Notes: a model not told the origin generated them from the letters alone. DNA of 64,000 bases from Streptomyces cacaoi (GCF_006539165.1 NZ_BJMM01000007.1:310001-374000), one strand, 5' to 3'; shown: positions 17,754 to 28,105, numbered from the stretch's first letter. Numbers and translations: made by a program.

Positions 17754-19223
17754 CTACACCACCCCGACCAGTTGCTCGATCGGGTTGAGCAGGAAGTAGA
17801 CGAGGAAGCACAGCCCGACCACATTGAGCAGCCACGGCACCTCGCGCAGCCTGCCCTTGGCCGCACGCAGCACGATGTAGGCGATGACGCCGATGCCGAT
17901 GCCGTTGGTGATGCTGTAGGTGAACGGCATACAGGCGATCGTCAGGAACGCCGGGATGCCGGCCGAGGCGTCGCTCCAGTCGATGTCCCGGACGTTCGAG
18001 GACATGATCAGGAAGCCGACGACGAGCAGCGCGGGCGTCGCCGCCTGCGAGGGGACGACCTTCGCGAGCGGGGTGAAGACGAGCGCCAGCAGGAAGAGCC
18101 CGCCGGAGACGACGTTGGCGAGGCCGGTGCGCGCGCCCTCACCGACACCCGCCGTGGACTCGACGAAGCAGGTGTTGGCCGAGCAGGAGCCCAGCCCGCC
18201 GCCGGCGACACCGATCCCGTCCATGAACAGGATGCGGCCCATACGGGGCAGCTGCCCGTGCTTGTCCGCCAGCCCGGACTCCTGGCCGACGCCGATGATC
18301 GTGCCCATCGCGTCGAAGAAGCCGGACAGCAGCACGGTGAAGACGAACAGGCAGCCGGTCAGCCAGCCGACCTCGTGGAAGCCGCCGAACAGGCTGATGT
18401 TGCCGACGAGCCCGAAGTCCGGCGAGCCGACGATGGAGTCGGGCACGTCCGGAACGGACAGCCCCCACGCCTTGTCCGGGATCTCGGCGACGGCGTTGAT
18501 GACGATCGCGAGCACCGCCATGGAGGCGATCCCGATGAGGATCGCGCCCTTCACCTTGCGCACCGTCAGGATGAACATCAGGGCGAGCCCGAGCACGAAC
18601 ACCAGCACCGGCCAGCCCTGGAGCTGCCCGCCCTGGCCGAGACCGAGCGGCACGGTCGTGTCGGCGGAGTCGGGGTTGCGGGAGACGAAGCCGGAGTCGA
18701 CGAGGCCGATCAGCGAGATGAACATGCCGATGCCGATCGCGATGGCCCGGCGCAGCCCGTCGGGGATCGCGTCCATCACCCGCTGCCGCAGCCCGGAGAC
18801 GACCAGCAGCATCAGCACGATGCCCGCGAGGACGACCATGCCCATCGCGTCGGGCCAGCTCATCTTGGGCGCGAGCTGGAGCGAGACGACGGCGTTGATG
18901 CCCAGCCCGGCGGCGAGCGCGATCGGCACGTTGCCGATGACGCCCATCAGCACGGTGGTGAGCCCGGCGATCAGCGCCGTGGCGGTCACGAGCTGCCCGT
19001 TGTCGAGATAGTGGCCGTACTTGTCGTGACCGGCCCCGAGAATGATCGGGTTCAGCACGATGATGTACGCCATCGCAAAGAAGGTGGCGAGCCCGCCCCG
19101 CAGCTCCCGGCCGACGGTCGAGCCCCGGGCGGTGATCTGGAAGAAGCGGTCCAGCGGGGAGCGGGGGGCGGACGGAGGCGTCGGGGACGCCTCGGAATCG
19201 ACCGGTTCGGCCGAAGCGGACAT
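17754..19223 (-). CDS. AzgA-type NCS2 purine permease
   Basis: This 489-residue membrane protein of the adenine/guanine/hypoxanthine (AzgA) branch of nucleobase:cation symporters has about 13 segments. Signature segments are TFFAMAYIIVLNPIIL, the GLGINAVVS loop, FDAMGTIIGVGQESGL and ANTCFVESTAGVGEGARTGL. The ATG at 19223 has GAGGT 5 nt upstream. It imports purine bases using the proton gradient. It is divergent from a DUF2530 gene, an arrangement I recall as common in Streptomyces. Confidence 0.93.
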   Translation of the reverse strand: MSASAEPVDSEASPTPPSAPRSPLDRFFQITARGSTVGRELRGGLATFFAMAYIIVLNPIILGAGHDKYGHYLDNGQLVTATALIAGLTTVLMGVIGNVPIALAAGLGINAVVSLQLAPKMSWPDAMGMVVLAGIVLMLLVVSGLRQRVMDAIPDGLRRAIAIGIGMFISLIGLVDSGFVSRNPDSADTTVPLGLGQGGQLQGWPVLVFVLGLALMFILTVRKVKGAILIGIASMAVLAIVINAVAEIPDKAWGLSVPDVPDSIVGSPDFGLVGNISLFGGFHEVGWLTGCLFVFTVLLSGFFDAMGTIIGVGQESGLADKHGQLPRMGRILFMDGIGVAGGGLGSCSANTCFVESTAGVGEGARTGLANVVSGGLFLLALVFTPLAKVVPSQAATPALLVVGFLIMSSNVRDIDWSDASAGIPAFLTIACMPFTYSITNGIGIGVIAYIVLRAAKGRLREVPWLLNVVGLCFLVYFLLNPIEQLVGVV

Positions 19224-19514
19224 GCGTGACCTCGGGTTGCGTGCTGGCCTGGAGAGGCTGGGGACTGCGTTGACCGCGCGGCACCGCGGTCAGCGGATGG
19301 ATCAGCTTGGTTGATCGAACGAAAGAAACCAGTCAGATCCAATTGGCTTCAGTATGAACAAACAAATGGCGTGATCGCCATCTCCGCGCGTAGACCTCCC
19401 GGGAGCGGCCCGGTCGGTCCCCGCGGGGCCCGGTCGGGCCACTCGGTAGGCTGGCTGCCGTCGGGCTGCCACGGGCCGCCGAGGGCACTGTGCACAGGGG
19501 AGGGAAGCGCCGCG
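19224..19514. other. Divergent promoter region, AT-richer than its surroundings
   Basis: Bases 19305-19375 are clearly AT-rich for this genome and include the palindrome CCAATTGG (19339-19346). Read on the minus strand, TTGTTT...CATACT resembles a promoter for the permease. On the plus strand, TAGGCT at 19446-19451 is a -10 candidate for the DUF2530 gene. There is no purine-riboswitch-like fold that I can recognise. Confidence 0.4.
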
Positions 19515-19781
19515 ATGGGTCTCATGAGCAAGTGGACGGACGGGAAGCGGGAGGCGCCGGAGCCGCTGGAGGGCAACGTCGTCGCCACCATCGTCACCGG
19601 CACCATTGCCTGGCTCGTTCTCTTCCTCGGCCAACTGCCCTTCTACGGCTGGTTCGCCGACCACGGCCACACCTGGTGGCTGTGGACCTGTGCGGCGGGC
19701 GCCGGCCTCGGCTGCGTCGGTGTCTGGTACGTGCGCAAGCGGGACGCGGCGATCCGCAGGGCCGCGGCCGAACGCGAGTAG
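19515..19781 (+). CDS. DUF2530-family small membrane protein
   Basis: This 88-residue protein has two predicted membrane segments (VATIVTGTIAWLVLFLGQL and WWLWTCAAGAGLGCVGVWYV) and a basic tail, matching DUF2530. The function is unknown. The ATG at 19515 gives MGLMSKWTDG; a purine-rich GGGGAGGGAAG lies 7-12 nt upstream. It sits beside the purine permease gene, but whether the two act together is not known. Confidence 0.85.
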   Translation: MGLMSKWTDGKREAPEPLEGNVVATIVTGTIAWLVLFLGQLPFYGWFADHGHTWWLWTCAAGAGLGCVGVWYVRKRDAAIRRAAAERE

Positions 19782-19786
19782 CACCC

Positions 19787-19804
19787 GCCGCCCGGCCGGG
19801 CGGC
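19787..19804 (+). terminator. Perfect palindromic hairpin after the DUF2530 gene
   Basis: GCCGCCCGGCCGGGCGGC is an 18-bp perfect palindrome starting 6 nt after the stop codon. Confidence 0.6.
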
Positions 19805-19889
19805 ACGGTACGGCGGTTTCACGACAGGCGGCGGCCGAACCGCGTACGGATCGTCCCGAAAACCCCCGAACCCGCCGTACCGTCGCTGC

Positions 19890-22349
19890 ATGACGACGCA
19901 CCGCGCCGGCAGCGGCGAGCACGGCGAGCACCGCGGATCCGGGCAGCCCGGCGCATCCGGTCAGCACGGTGAGGACGGCCGGGGACGGGCCGGGGCGCGG
20001 GCCGGCGGGCTCACCGCGGCCGAGGTCGCCGAGCGGGTCTCGCGCGGCGAGGTCAACGACGTGCCCGTGCGCAGCAGCCGCTCGGCGGCGGACATCGTCC
20101 GCGCCAACGTCTTCACCCGCTTCAACGCCATCATCGGCGTCCTCTTCCTGATCATCCTCATCGTGGGCCCGCTCCAGGACGGGCTGTTCGGCTTCGTGAT
20201 CGTCGCCAACACCGGCATCGGGATCATCCAGGAGCTGCGGGCGAAGAAGACCCTGGACAATCTGGCCGTCATCGGCGAGTCCCGGCCACGGGTGCGGCGG
20301 GACGGCAGGAGCACCGAGGTGCCGACCGGTGAGCTGGTGCTCGGGGACCTGGTGGAGCTGCGCCCCGGCGACAAGTGCGTCGTGGACGGCGAGGTCGCCG
20401 AGGCCGACAGCCTGGAGATCGACGAGTCGCTGCTGACCGGTGAGGCCGACCCGGTGGTCAAGCGCCCGGGCGACGCGATCCTCTCCGGCAGCTTCGTCGT
20501 CGCCGGGAGCGGGGCCTTCACCGCGACGAAGGTGGGCAGCGAGGCGTACGCGGCGCGGCTCGCCGAGGAGGCCAGCCGGTTCACGCTCGTCCACTCCGAA
20601 CTGCGCGGCGGCATCAGCCAGATCCTCAAGTACATCACCTGGATGATGGTCCCGGCCGCGATCGGGCTGGTGCTCAGCCAGCTCGTCGTCGAGCGGCACC
20701 ACGCCGACGAGGCGATCCGGCGGATGGTCGCGGGCATCGTGCCGATGGTGCCGGAGGGGCTGGTGCTGCTCACCTCCGTGGCCTTCGCGATCGGCGTCAT
20801 CCGGCTGGGCCGCAAGCAGTGCCTCGTGCAGGAGCTGCCGGCCATCGAGGGCCTCGCGCGGGTGGACGTCGTCTGCCTCGACAAGACGGGCACGCTCACC
20901 GAGGGCGGCATGGACGTGAGCGAGGTGCGTCCGCTGGGCGGGGCCGAGCCGGACCGCGTCGGCGAGGTGCTCACCGCGCTCGGCGCCGCCGAGCCGAACC
21001 CGAACGCCAGCCTCCAGGCGATCATCGACGCCTATCCGCTGGGCGAGGAGCAGCGGGCCGGCTGGCGCTGCACGGACACGCTGCCGTTCTCCTCGGCCCG
21101 CAAGTACAGCGGCGCCGCCTTCACCGAGCCGGGCGGCGAGCGCAGCGCCTGGCTGCTCGGTGCGCCCGATGTGCTGCTGCCGCAGGGCGACCCGGCGCTG
21201 GAGGAGACCGGCCGGCTGGACCGGGAGGGGCTGCGGGTGCTGCTGCTGGCCCGGGCGTCCGGCGCGCTGGACGCCCCGGACGCGGCCTCGGCCGCCGAGC
21301 CGGTCGCGCTCGTCGTCCTCGAACAGCGGCTGCGGCCGGACGCCCCGGACACCCTGGCGTACTTCGCCGAGCAGGACGTACGGACGAAGGTGATCTCCGG
21401 CGACAACGCGGTCTCCGTCGGCGCCGTGGCCGGCAAGCTCGGGGTGGCGGGCGCCGAGTCCCCGGTGGACGCGCGCCGGCTCCCGGAGCAGCCCGAGGAG
21501 ATGGCTCAGGAGCTGGAGGCGCACGCGGTGTTCGGCCGGGTGACGCCGCAGCAGAAGCGGGAGATGGTCGGCGCGCTTCAGAAGCGGGGGCACACCGTCG
21601 CGATGACCGGGGACGGCGTCAACGACGTGCTCGCTCTCAAGGACGCCGACATCGGTGTCTCCATGGGCTCCGGCTCGGAGGCGACCAAGGCCGTCGCGCA
21701 GATCGTGCTGCTCGACAACAGCTTCGCCACCCTGCCGTCCGTGGTCGCCGAGGGGCGCCGCGTCATCGGCAACATCGAACGCGTCGCCACGCTGTTCCTG
21801 ACGAAGACGGTCTACTCGGTGCTGCTGGCGCTGCTGGTGATCTGCTGGCAGGTGCCCTACCCGTTCCTGCCCCGCCATCTGACGCTGCTGTCCTCGCTCA
21901 CCATCGGCGTGCCCGCGTTCTTCCTCGCGCTGGCGCCCAACAAGGAGCGGGCACGCCCGCACTTCGTCCGGCGGGTGATGCGGTACGCCGTTCCCTCCGG
22001 GCTCATCGCCGGGGTGGCGACCTTCGTGACGTATCTGCTGGCGCGGCACCACTACAGCGGCGCCGGTGCGCTGTCGGCCGAGACCAGCGCCGCGACGCTG
22101 ACGCTCTTCCTGACGGCGATGTGGGTGCTGGCGATCGTGGCCCGGCCGTACACCTGGTGGCGGATCGGACTGGTGCTGGCGATGGGGCTCGCGTTCGTCG
22201 TGGTGCTGGTGACGCCCTGGCTCCAGGACTTCTTCGCGCTCCGGCTGGTGGGGACGACGCTGCCGTGGACGGCCGTCGGTGTCGCGGCCGTCGCCGCCGT
22301 GCTGCTGGAGGTGGCCTGGCGGCGGGTGGGACGCAGTTTTCCGGCCTGA
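19890..22349 (+). CDS. CtpE-like cation-transporting P-type ATPase
   Basis: This 819-residue HAD P-type ATPase has an actuator loop with LLTGEADPV near residue 183 (TGEA in place of TGES, as I recall for CtpE-like pumps), a membrane segment with MVPEGLVLL, phosphorylation motif [10 protein letters not shown] near 330, KVISGDN and [16 protein letters not shown] near 572. The MVPEGL motif and overall size fit the CtpE subgroup, reported to move calcium in mycobacteria; the ion is not fixed by sequence alone. A 40-residue Gly/His-rich leader could bind metal or simply be disordered. TACCGT 6 nt before the ATG predicts a leaderless mRNA. Confidence 0.9.
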   Translation: MTTHRAGSGEHGEHRGSGQPGASGQHGEDGRGRAGARAGGLTAAEVAERVSRGEVNDVPVRSSRSAADIVRANVFTRFNAIIGVLFLIILIVGPLQDGLFGFVIVANTGIGIIQELRAKKTLDNLAVIGESRPRVRRDGRSTEVPTGELVLGDLVELRPGDKCVVDGEVAEADSLEIDESLLTGEADPVVKRPGDAILSGSFVVAGSGAFTATKVGSEAYAARLAEEASRFTLVHSELRGGISQILKYITWMMVPAAIGLVLSQLVVERHHADEAIRRMVAGIVPMVPEGLVLLTSVAFAIGVIRLGRKQCLVQELPAIEGLARVDVVCLDKTGTLTEGGMDVSEVRPLGGAEPDRVGEVLTALGAAEPNPNASLQAIIDAYPLGEEQRAGWRCTDTLPFSSARKYSGAAFTEPGGERSAWLLGAPDVLLPQGDPALEETGRLDREGLRVLLLARASGALDAPDAASAAEPVALVVLEQRLRPDAPDTLAYFAEQDVRTKVISGDNAVSVGAVAGKLGVAGAESPVDARRLPEQPEEMAQELEAHAVFGRVTPQQKREMVGALQKRGHTVAMTGDGVNDVLALKDADIGVSMGSGSEATKAVAQIVLLDNSFATLPSVVAEGRRVIGNIERVATLFLTKTVYSVLLALLVICWQVPYPFLPRHLTLLSSLTIGVPAFFLALAPNKERARPHFVRRVMRYAVPSGLIAGVATFVTYLLARHHYSGAGALSAETSAATLTLFLTAMWVLAIVARPYTWWRIGLVLAMGLAFVVVLVTPWLQDFFALRLVGTTLPWTAVGVAAVAAVLLEVAWRRVGRSFPA

Positions 22350-22567
22350 GCGGATTCCGGCCCGGGCGGACGGAATACCGAAATGCACTCCCGGACATTT
22401 CAACTGAACCAATTGACAGGCGAATTCCGTTGAACCGGAACAAGCCGCCGTGCAGAATTCCCGGGCGGCCGCTGCCGTCGTTCAGCGGCCCGGAAATCAA
22501 TCCCAGGAATTCCCACCGCGGTTGGCGTGCGCGCGCACGGCGGTGCGCATGTGCGAAGGAGCAGGAC
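22350..22567 (+). promoter_or_regulatory. Leader region of the lipoprotein gene with TTGACA and a hairpin
   Basis: A consensus -35 TTGACA lies at 22413-22418 but no clear -10 follows at 17-18 bp. Three GAATTC palindromes occur within 90 bp. A hairpin GCGCAC-GGCG-GTGCGC at 22533-22548 stands just before the ribosome site GGAGCAGGA, where it could affect translation. Confidence 0.35.
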
Positions 22568-24007
22568 ATGTCCCATCCGTCTCCCCTGTCCGTCCGGCGG
22601 CGCCGGGAGGCCACCGGCCGTCCGGTGGGCCCCGCCCGCGCCCGCGACCCCCGCAGGGCGGCCCTCGGGGGCGCGGCCCTCGCGGTCACCCTGCTCGCGG
22701 CCGGCTGCGGCGAGGACGGCGGCGGAGCGGACGGGGCGGACGGCGACGCGGCGGCGCGGGCACCGCGGGCGGAGCTGCTGCACAAGGTCCCCTCGCCGGC
22801 CGCGAAAGTGCGGAACGCGGCCGGCACGATGGGAATGTGGACGACCGACAAGCACTTCGTGAAAGCGGACCTCGGAAAGATCGTGGGATATCCGCTGGAC
22901 GGCGGCCAGGCCGCGTGGACGGTGCGACTCGGCGGTGAGCTGTGCTGGTCCACGCCGGAGGCCACCGAGGACGGCATGGTGGCCGTTCTCTTCAAGGACC
23001 CGAAGGACGCGGCGAAGGGCTGCACCCGGGTCGGCCTCGTCGATCTGAACCGGGGCCGGCTGCGCTGGCAGCGCGAAGGCAAGGAGGACGGCAGCGCCCA
23101 GATGTTCGACGAGGTCACCATCGGGGCCGGCACCGTCGCCGCCGGCGGCACCAGCGGCACGGCGGGCTGGACGCTCGGCGGGCGCCCGCTGTGGGCACCC
23201 GAGTACGAGCGCACGTGCGGCGTCCGGGGCTACGCCGGCGAGGGCGACGGCCTCGTCGCCGTGCGCGACTGCGGCAGCACCGACCACCCGCGGCTGAAGG
23301 TGCAGACCCTGGACCCGCGCAGCCGCACCCCGAAGTCGACGTTCCCGCTGCCCGCCGGCACCGAGTACGTGCACGTCGTCTCCGTCCGGCCGCTCGTCCT
23401 CGCCGTGGACGACGGCAAGGCCCAAGGGGGCTCCGGCGTCTCGGAGTTCCTCAGCGTCGACGACAGCGGGCCGCGCGGCCGGCTCCGCGGCAGAATCGAC
23501 GCGAAGGGCGGGAAGTACGGGAAGTACACCGCCGACTGCCCCTCCTCCGAGATCACCGGCTGCAAGCAGCTCGCCGTCGACCCGAAGGCCGGGCTGCTGC
23601 ACCTCGCCACAGAGAAGCCCGTGGGGAGCGGCTCGGACGCCGAGAACTCCCTCGTCAGCTTCGATCTCAAGACCGGCGAAGCCAAGGGCACCGTCGAGGG
23701 GACCGAAGCCGGCGAGCTGATCCCGATGGGCCTCGACGGCTCCGGCAAGGTGCTCGCCTATCAGAAGAGCGACATGTTCGACGAGCGGGGCGGCGGCGTC
23801 TGGCGGCTCGACCCGGCCGGCGGCACGAAGAAGCAGCTGCTCCAGAACGCCTCGGAGACGTACAAGGTCGAGTCCGACATGGAGATCGGCGAGAACCGGT
23901 ACCGGTACGCCGAGGGACGGCTGTACCTGGGCGCCGACGAGATCACCTCGCCCTCCGCGGGGTCGAAGGCACCGCCGCTCGCCGCCGTCTTCGGCCGCGC
24001 CGGCTGA
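22568..24007 (+). CDS. Lipoprotein with PQQ/beta-propeller-like domain
   Basis: This 479-residue protein has a long basic head and then a lipoprotein signal (ALAVTLLAAGCGEDGG, lipidated Cys near residue 47). The extracellular domain holds repeated blades that read like PQQ-type propellers: VGYPLDGGQAAWTVRLG, LVDLNRGRLRWQREGK, SFDLKTGEAKGTVEG, VWRLDPAGGTKKQLL. No catalytic residues are recognisable. The ATG at 22568 has a GGAGCAGGAC site immediately upstream. It follows the P-type ATPase gene by 218 nt but has its own leader. Confidence 0.85.
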   Translation: MSHPSPLSVRRRREATGRPVGPARARDPRRAALGGAALAVTLLAAGCGEDGGGADGADGDAAARAPRAELLHKVPSPAAKVRNAAGTMGMWTTDKHFVKADLGKIVGYPLDGGQAAWTVRLGGELCWSTPEATEDGMVAVLFKDPKDAAKGCTRVGLVDLNRGRLRWQREGKEDGSAQMFDEVTIGAGTVAAGGTSGTAGWTLGGRPLWAPEYERTCGVRGYAGEGDGLVAVRDCGSTDHPRLKVQTLDPRSRTPKSTFPLPAGTEYVHVVSVRPLVLAVDDGKAQGGSGVSEFLSVDDSGPRGRLRGRIDAKGGKYGKYTADCPSSEITGCKQLAVDPKAGLLHLATEKPVGSGSDAENSLVSFDLKTGEAKGTVEGTEAGELIPMGLDGSGKVLAYQKSDMFDERGGGVWRLDPAGGTKKQLLQNASETYKVESDMEIGENRYRYAEGRLYLGADEITSPSAGSKAPPLAAVFGRAG

Positions 24008-24021
24008 CCGGCGCCGAGGCC

Positions 24022-24060
24022 CCGGAGGGCCCGCTCACGGGGGTGAGGCGGGCCCTCCGG
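24022..24060. terminator. Strong bidirectional hairpin terminator
   Basis: A 13-bp perfect stem, CCGGAGGGCCCGC at 24022-24034 pairing with 24048-24060, is extended by a TCAC/GTGA pairing inside the loop. It lies between the convergent lipoprotein and sacsin-like genes. Confidence 0.75.
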
Positions 24061-24069
24061 CACAGCGGC

Positions 24070-24108
24070 ACGACACAGCGGGACGACACAGGGGGACGAC
24101 ACAGCGGG
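24070..24108. repeat. 13-bp direct repeat, three copies
   Basis: ACGACACAGCGGG is repeated three times head to tail, with one substitution in the middle copy, immediately after the hairpin terminator. Confidence 0.85.
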
Positions 24109-24195
24109 CGGTGCCAACGGGCGGTAGGCACCGGGGAGTTGCGCCCCCGTGCGGTTCGCCGGGGACGCGGGGCCGCCCGGAGGGAGGCCGGCCGC

Positions 24196-27100
24196 TCAGT
24201 CGAACCAGCGGTCGCGGGCCAGTTCCCCGGTGCGGGTCGGGTCCTCCAGCAGGGCCGCCACCTCGAAGCGGCGCGCCCAGTGCCCGGCCGCCCAGGCCAG
24301 CCCGGCCGCGACACCCTCCAGGGTGGCGGCGTGCAGCGTCCCGTCGGCGGCCAGACGCCAGTCCAGCTCGACGCCGTCGACGCGCAGTTCGTCGTGCTCC
24401 CGGTAGTGCGCGGGGGCCTGCGGCAGCAGCGCACGCACCGCCGCCGGCACCTCGTGCTCCGTGCCCTCTCCCGCGACCTCGCCGGGGACGGCCTCGCTCA
24501 GCCGGCGCACCTCCAGCAGATGCGCCAGCTCGCCCGCGCCCTCCGGCCGCACCGGCAGCAGCGGACGGTCCCCGGCCAGCGGCAGCAGATCCGGTGCGTC
24601 CGCCACCAGCGTCTCCTCCGCGTCCACCACACACGTCTCACCGGGCCGGGCGGCCCGCACCGCGCGCAGCGCGTCCGGCAGGGTCAACGCTTCGGCGTCC
24701 AGCCCCGCCTCCGTCAACAGCGTGTACAGGGCGTGCAGTTGGTCCGGTTCGACCTCGCTGTCCGGGTCGGCCAGCCGGGCCAGCAGCTCCGCCGGGCCGC
24801 CGGGCTCGTCCAGCAGCGCCGCCGCCGAGGTACGCACACCCAGCGCCCGCAGGACGGCCGCGTCCCGCACGTCCCCGGCGTCGGCCTCCTCGTACAGGCC
24901 GCGCAGCAGCGGGTCGCCGCCCGTGGCGCGCAGGCCCGCCGGGCGCCGCCCGTCGAGCACCGGATGGCCGCGCAGCCACCAGGCCGTGTACGGGCGGACG
25001 GTGGTCGAGGTGCCGTCGGCGAGGCGTACCCGCACCGGCGCCGTCAGCGCGTCCCGCAGCGGCGGGCGGGCCAGCATCGCGAGCGCCTCCGGCCAGGCGT
25101 CGTCGTCGACCAGGTCGAGATCGCGGACGGCGACCAGCTCGGCGGCCGTCGGCGGCACGGCGGGGGCGCCGCCGCCCCCGGTGCCGTCCTCGGCCGCGAT
25201 CCGGTCCAGCACGTCCTCGCACCACACGTCCACCGCGTCCAGCAGGCCGACGTCGTCCGGCTCCGGCCAGTCGCCCTCGCGCGGCTCCATCTCGTCCGGG
25301 TCGAGCACCACATCGGTGGCGCGCACCAGCGCGAAGTCGGCCTGGACACCGACCGCCGTCAGCGGCTGCTCGCCCCAGCGGTCGACCAGCTCCTGGTCGC
25401 AGGCCGCCAGCTCGCCCTCCCGGACGACGCGGGCGAACGCGCTGCCCGGGTAGACCAGTTCGGCGGCCGGCGCCGGCTCACCGTCCTCGTCCGGCAGCGC
25501 CAGCGCGCCCAGCCACGGCTCGTCGCCCGGCGCCAGCGCCGCGTCCCGCACCAGCGTCAGCACGATCTCTGCCAGCTCCTCGGCGCCGACGGGGCCGCCG
25601 CCACCGAGGCCGTCGGCGTCGTCGGCGTCGGCGGGTCCCATGTCCCAGTCGTCGTCCGCCTCCAGCGAGGCGGCCACCGCGGCCCGCACCTGCGGCGTGG
25701 TCAGCACGGCACGCGGCGTCGCCGCCGTCGCGCCCAGCTTCTCCAGCAGCGGATGCACCGCGTCCGCGTGCGCGGCCTTCAGCCCCAGCCGGGCCAGCCG
25801 CCGCGCCGGCACCGTCCCGTCCGGCAGCGGCAGCAGCACCTGCCGCGGGCCCACCGTCGTCCGGCCGTCCGCCAGCGGCACCGGCAGCCCCGTCAGCCGG
25901 TCCGGATCGACGCCCGACAGCGACTCGTACAGCCGCCACCACCACTCCGCCGGACGCTCCACACCCGCCAGCCGGTCCACGGCCTCACCCAGCGGCACCC
26001 GCGCGACCTCCAGGACGCGCAGCTCGCTGCGGCGCTCCAGCCCGGCCGGCAACAGCTGCGGGAACAGCTCGGAGAGCACGGCGACGGTCTCCGCCCCCGC
26101 CCCCTCGATCAGCTCGGCGTCCCGCGGACGCAGCGGCCACGGCTCGCCCGTCGCCTCGTCCGCCACGGCCGCGCTCGCCAGGAACGGCACCTCGGCCAGC
26201 CGCTCCAGCACCAGGCCGCGCAACTGCCCGTCCAGCTCGCCCAGTCCGAGCGGGCCCGGCACCAGGCCGACCGTGCCGGCGGACACCGGCCGCCACTCGC
26301 GCAGCAGCCGCGCATACGCCTCGGCCGCGCGCTCCAGCAGAAAACGGGTCAGCGGACCCGGCGCCACATGCCGCCGCGTCGGCTCCAGCGGGAACGAGGC
26401 CAGCAACAGCGCCGGCATGCCCAGCGGTTCGTCCGTGGGCGTCGGCGCGTACACACACGCCGCCGTCGACGGACGCACCGGCGCGCCCTCGGCGTCCACC
26501 GGCACCGCCCACGTCACCGACCAGTACGGCCGCGCCCGCTCCTCCACGGGACGGTCCGCCAGCAGCTGCGGGTCGGCCGTCCCACTGTCCGAGCACAGTC
26601 GCCACCGGGTGGTGCCCGGCTCCTCGCCGGACGGGCCGCCCGAGCGCTCGATCCGCACATACGGGCCGTCCGGGTCGGTGTGCCGGCGCAGCGTCCGCAC
26701 CGTGCCCGCACCGTCGTCGACGACGACCTCCACCAGGCCCGGCAGCGCCAGCAGCAGCGAGTCGTCCACCGCATCCAGCAGCCGGCGCACCAGCGCCACC
26801 GCCGCCTCGTCCCGCAACGGCAGCCGGACCACCGTGTCGTAGCCCTCCGGGACCGCGCCCGGCCCGGTCTCGTACGGCAACGGCAGCCGCAGCAGCGGCA
26901 CATGGCCCTCGCGCCGCTCCAACTCGGCCGCCAGCTCCGGATTGCCTGCCGCCGCCTCCCGGGTGAGCCGCCGCGCCTCCTCCAGCGACCAGCGCACCCC
27001 CTCGCCACCCCCCTCACGGGAGACCACGGCCGGCGCGTCGGTGACCGCCAGCACGGCCGAGAACCCCACCCCGAACCGGCCCACGGCCCGCGCGTCCGGC

Positions 27101-27405
27101 GTCTCCCGCTTCGCGGAGGCACGCAGCGTCGACAGCGACTCCACACCGGCCGCGTCCAGCGGCGCCCCCGTGTTGACGGCCGTCAGCGCGTCACCGTCCA
27201 GGGTGAGCCGCAGCCGGCCCGTGACGCCCGCGCGGGCCGCCGCGTCCGAGGCGTTCTGCGCCAGCTCGACGACGAGCCGGTCGCGGTACCCGCCCAGCGC
27301 GAGGTCCTGCTCGGCGTTGGCATCCTCCCGGAAACGGGCGCTGGAGGCCGTCCAGGCGTCCAGCACACCGCGCCGCAACCGCTCGGTCCCGTACGTGTCC
27401 GTCAC
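24196..27405 (-). CDS. Sacsin N-terminal-like GHKL ATPase
   Basis: This large protein of 1069 residues has an N-terminal Bergerat (GHKL) ATP-binding fold. The N-box helix is RLVVELAQNASDAA (about residues 44-57), the G1 region is ALTAVNTGAPLDAAGVESL, and the G2 lid is AVGRFGVGFSAVLAVTD (about 105-121). This resembles the Hsp90-like first domain of sacsin. No histidine-kinase phosphoacceptor or receiver domain is present, and the remaining 900 residues match no domain I can name. The GTG at 27405 has AGGAG 7 nt upstream; the ATG at 27420 would contain the ribosome site itself. The next gene upstream on this strand encodes a DUF3027 protein. Confidence 0.88.
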   Translation of the reverse strand: MTDTYGTERLRRGVLDAWTASSARFREDANAEQDLALGGYRDRLVVELAQNASDAAARAGVTGRLRLTLDGDALTAVNTGAPLDAAGVESLSTLRASAKRETPDARAVGRFGVGFSAVLAVTDAPAVVSREGGGEGVRWSLEEARRLTREAAAGNPELAAELERREGHVPLLRLPLPYETGPGAVPEGYDTVVRLPLRDEAAVALVRRLLDAVDDSLLLALPGLVEVVVDDGAGTVRTLRRHTDPDGPYVRIERSGGPSGEEPGTTRWRLCSDSGTADPQLLADRPVEERARPYWSVTWAVPVDAEGAPVRPSTAACVYAPTPTDEPLGMPALLLASFPLEPTRRHVAPGPLTRFLLERAAEAYARLLREWRPVSAGTVGLVPGPLGLGELDGQLRGLVLERLAEVPFLASAAVADEATGEPWPLRPRDAELIEGAGAETVAVLSELFPQLLPAGLERRSELRVLEVARVPLGEAVDRLAGVERPAEWWWRLYESLSGVDPDRLTGLPVPLADGRTTVGPRQVLLPLPDGTVPARRLARLGLKAAHADAVHPLLEKLGATAATPRAVLTTPQVRAAVAASLEADDDWDMGPADADDADGLGGGGPVGAEELAEIVLTLVRDAALAPGDEPWLGALALPDEDGEPAPAAELVYPGSAFARVVREGELAACDQELVDRWGEQPLTAVGVQADFALVRATDVVLDPDEMEPREGDWPEPDDVGLLDAVDVWCEDVLDRIAAEDGTGGGGAPAVPPTAAELVAVRDLDLVDDDAWPEALAMLARPPLRDALTAPVRVRLADGTSTTVRPYTAWWLRGHPVLDGRRPAGLRATGGDPLLRGLYEEADAGDVRDAAVLRALGVRTSAAALLDEPGGPAELLARLADPDSEVEPDQLHALYTLLTEAGLDAEALTLPDALRAVRAARPGETCVVDAEETLVADAPDLLPLAGDRPLLPVRPEGAGELAHLLEVRRLSEAVPGEVAGEGTEHEVPAAVRALLPQAPAHYREHDELRVDGVELDWRLAADGTLHAATLEGVAAGLAWAAGHWARRFEVAALLEDPTRTGELARDRWFD

Positions 27406-27611
27406 CACTCGGCTCCTCATCCACGCGGCCGCCCGCGCGTCCGACAACCGGCGGGAACCCTCCCCGCCGCCCCGGCCCGGCACCGGCCGCGTCCACGACG
27501 GTCTCCAGGGCCACCAGAGAGTACGGCACGACACCCCCCACCCCCGCCGCCCCCCGCTCCCACCCCCCGACACCCGCGAGCCACCGGCCCCCGCAACACA
27601 CCCACACCTGG

Positions 27612-28026
27612 GACGGCCCGACACCCGAATTCGCCCGTGCTTCGGACGGCCCCACACCTGGAATCGCCCCTGCCTGGGACGGCCCGACACCCGGAGCTGC
27701 CCGTGCCTGGGACGGCCCGACGCCTGGAGCTGCCCGTGCCTGGGACGGCCCGACGCCTGGAGCTGCCGGACGCCTCGGGCCCGCCCGGCACTTGGGATGT
27801 GCCGGAACCCGGAAGCCCGTACCGGGGACGGCCCCACACCCGGAATCGCCCCTGCCTGGGACGGCCCGACACCTGGAGCTGCCTGCCCGAAGCCTGGGAC
27901 GTGCCGAACCCCGGGGAGCTGCCGGACGCTCAGGCCCTGCCCGGCACCTGGGAGTTGCCGGACACGCGGGAACTGCCGGACGCCGCAGGCACGCCCGAAA
28001 CCCGGGACGTGCCAGGCACCGGACTC
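27612..28026. repeat. Minisatellite with 33-bp and 54-bp units
   Basis: The 33-bp unit, beginning GACGGCCCGAC and ending TGCCTGG, starts at 27612, 27645, 27678, 27711 and 27744, then again at 27827 and 27860. A second unit, beginning CTGCCGGACGC, recurs at 27763, 27919 and 27973; the last two are 54 bp apart. The whole 700-bp interval 27406-28105 between the sacsin-like and DUF3027 genes is free of a convincing gene, although several frames are open through it because both periods are multiples of three. Confidence 0.85.
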
Positions 28027-28105
28027 CGCCGGGCACTCGGTTCCGCCGGGATCCGGGTGCCGCGGGCTTCGAGGGCTGTGCCTCCGTCGGGCCCGCTGTC
28101 CCGGA

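Noticed and set aside
27612..28026. CRISPR-like array
   Set aside because: The 33-bp units are directly adjacent with no unique spacers, vary in sequence, and no cas gene is in the window.
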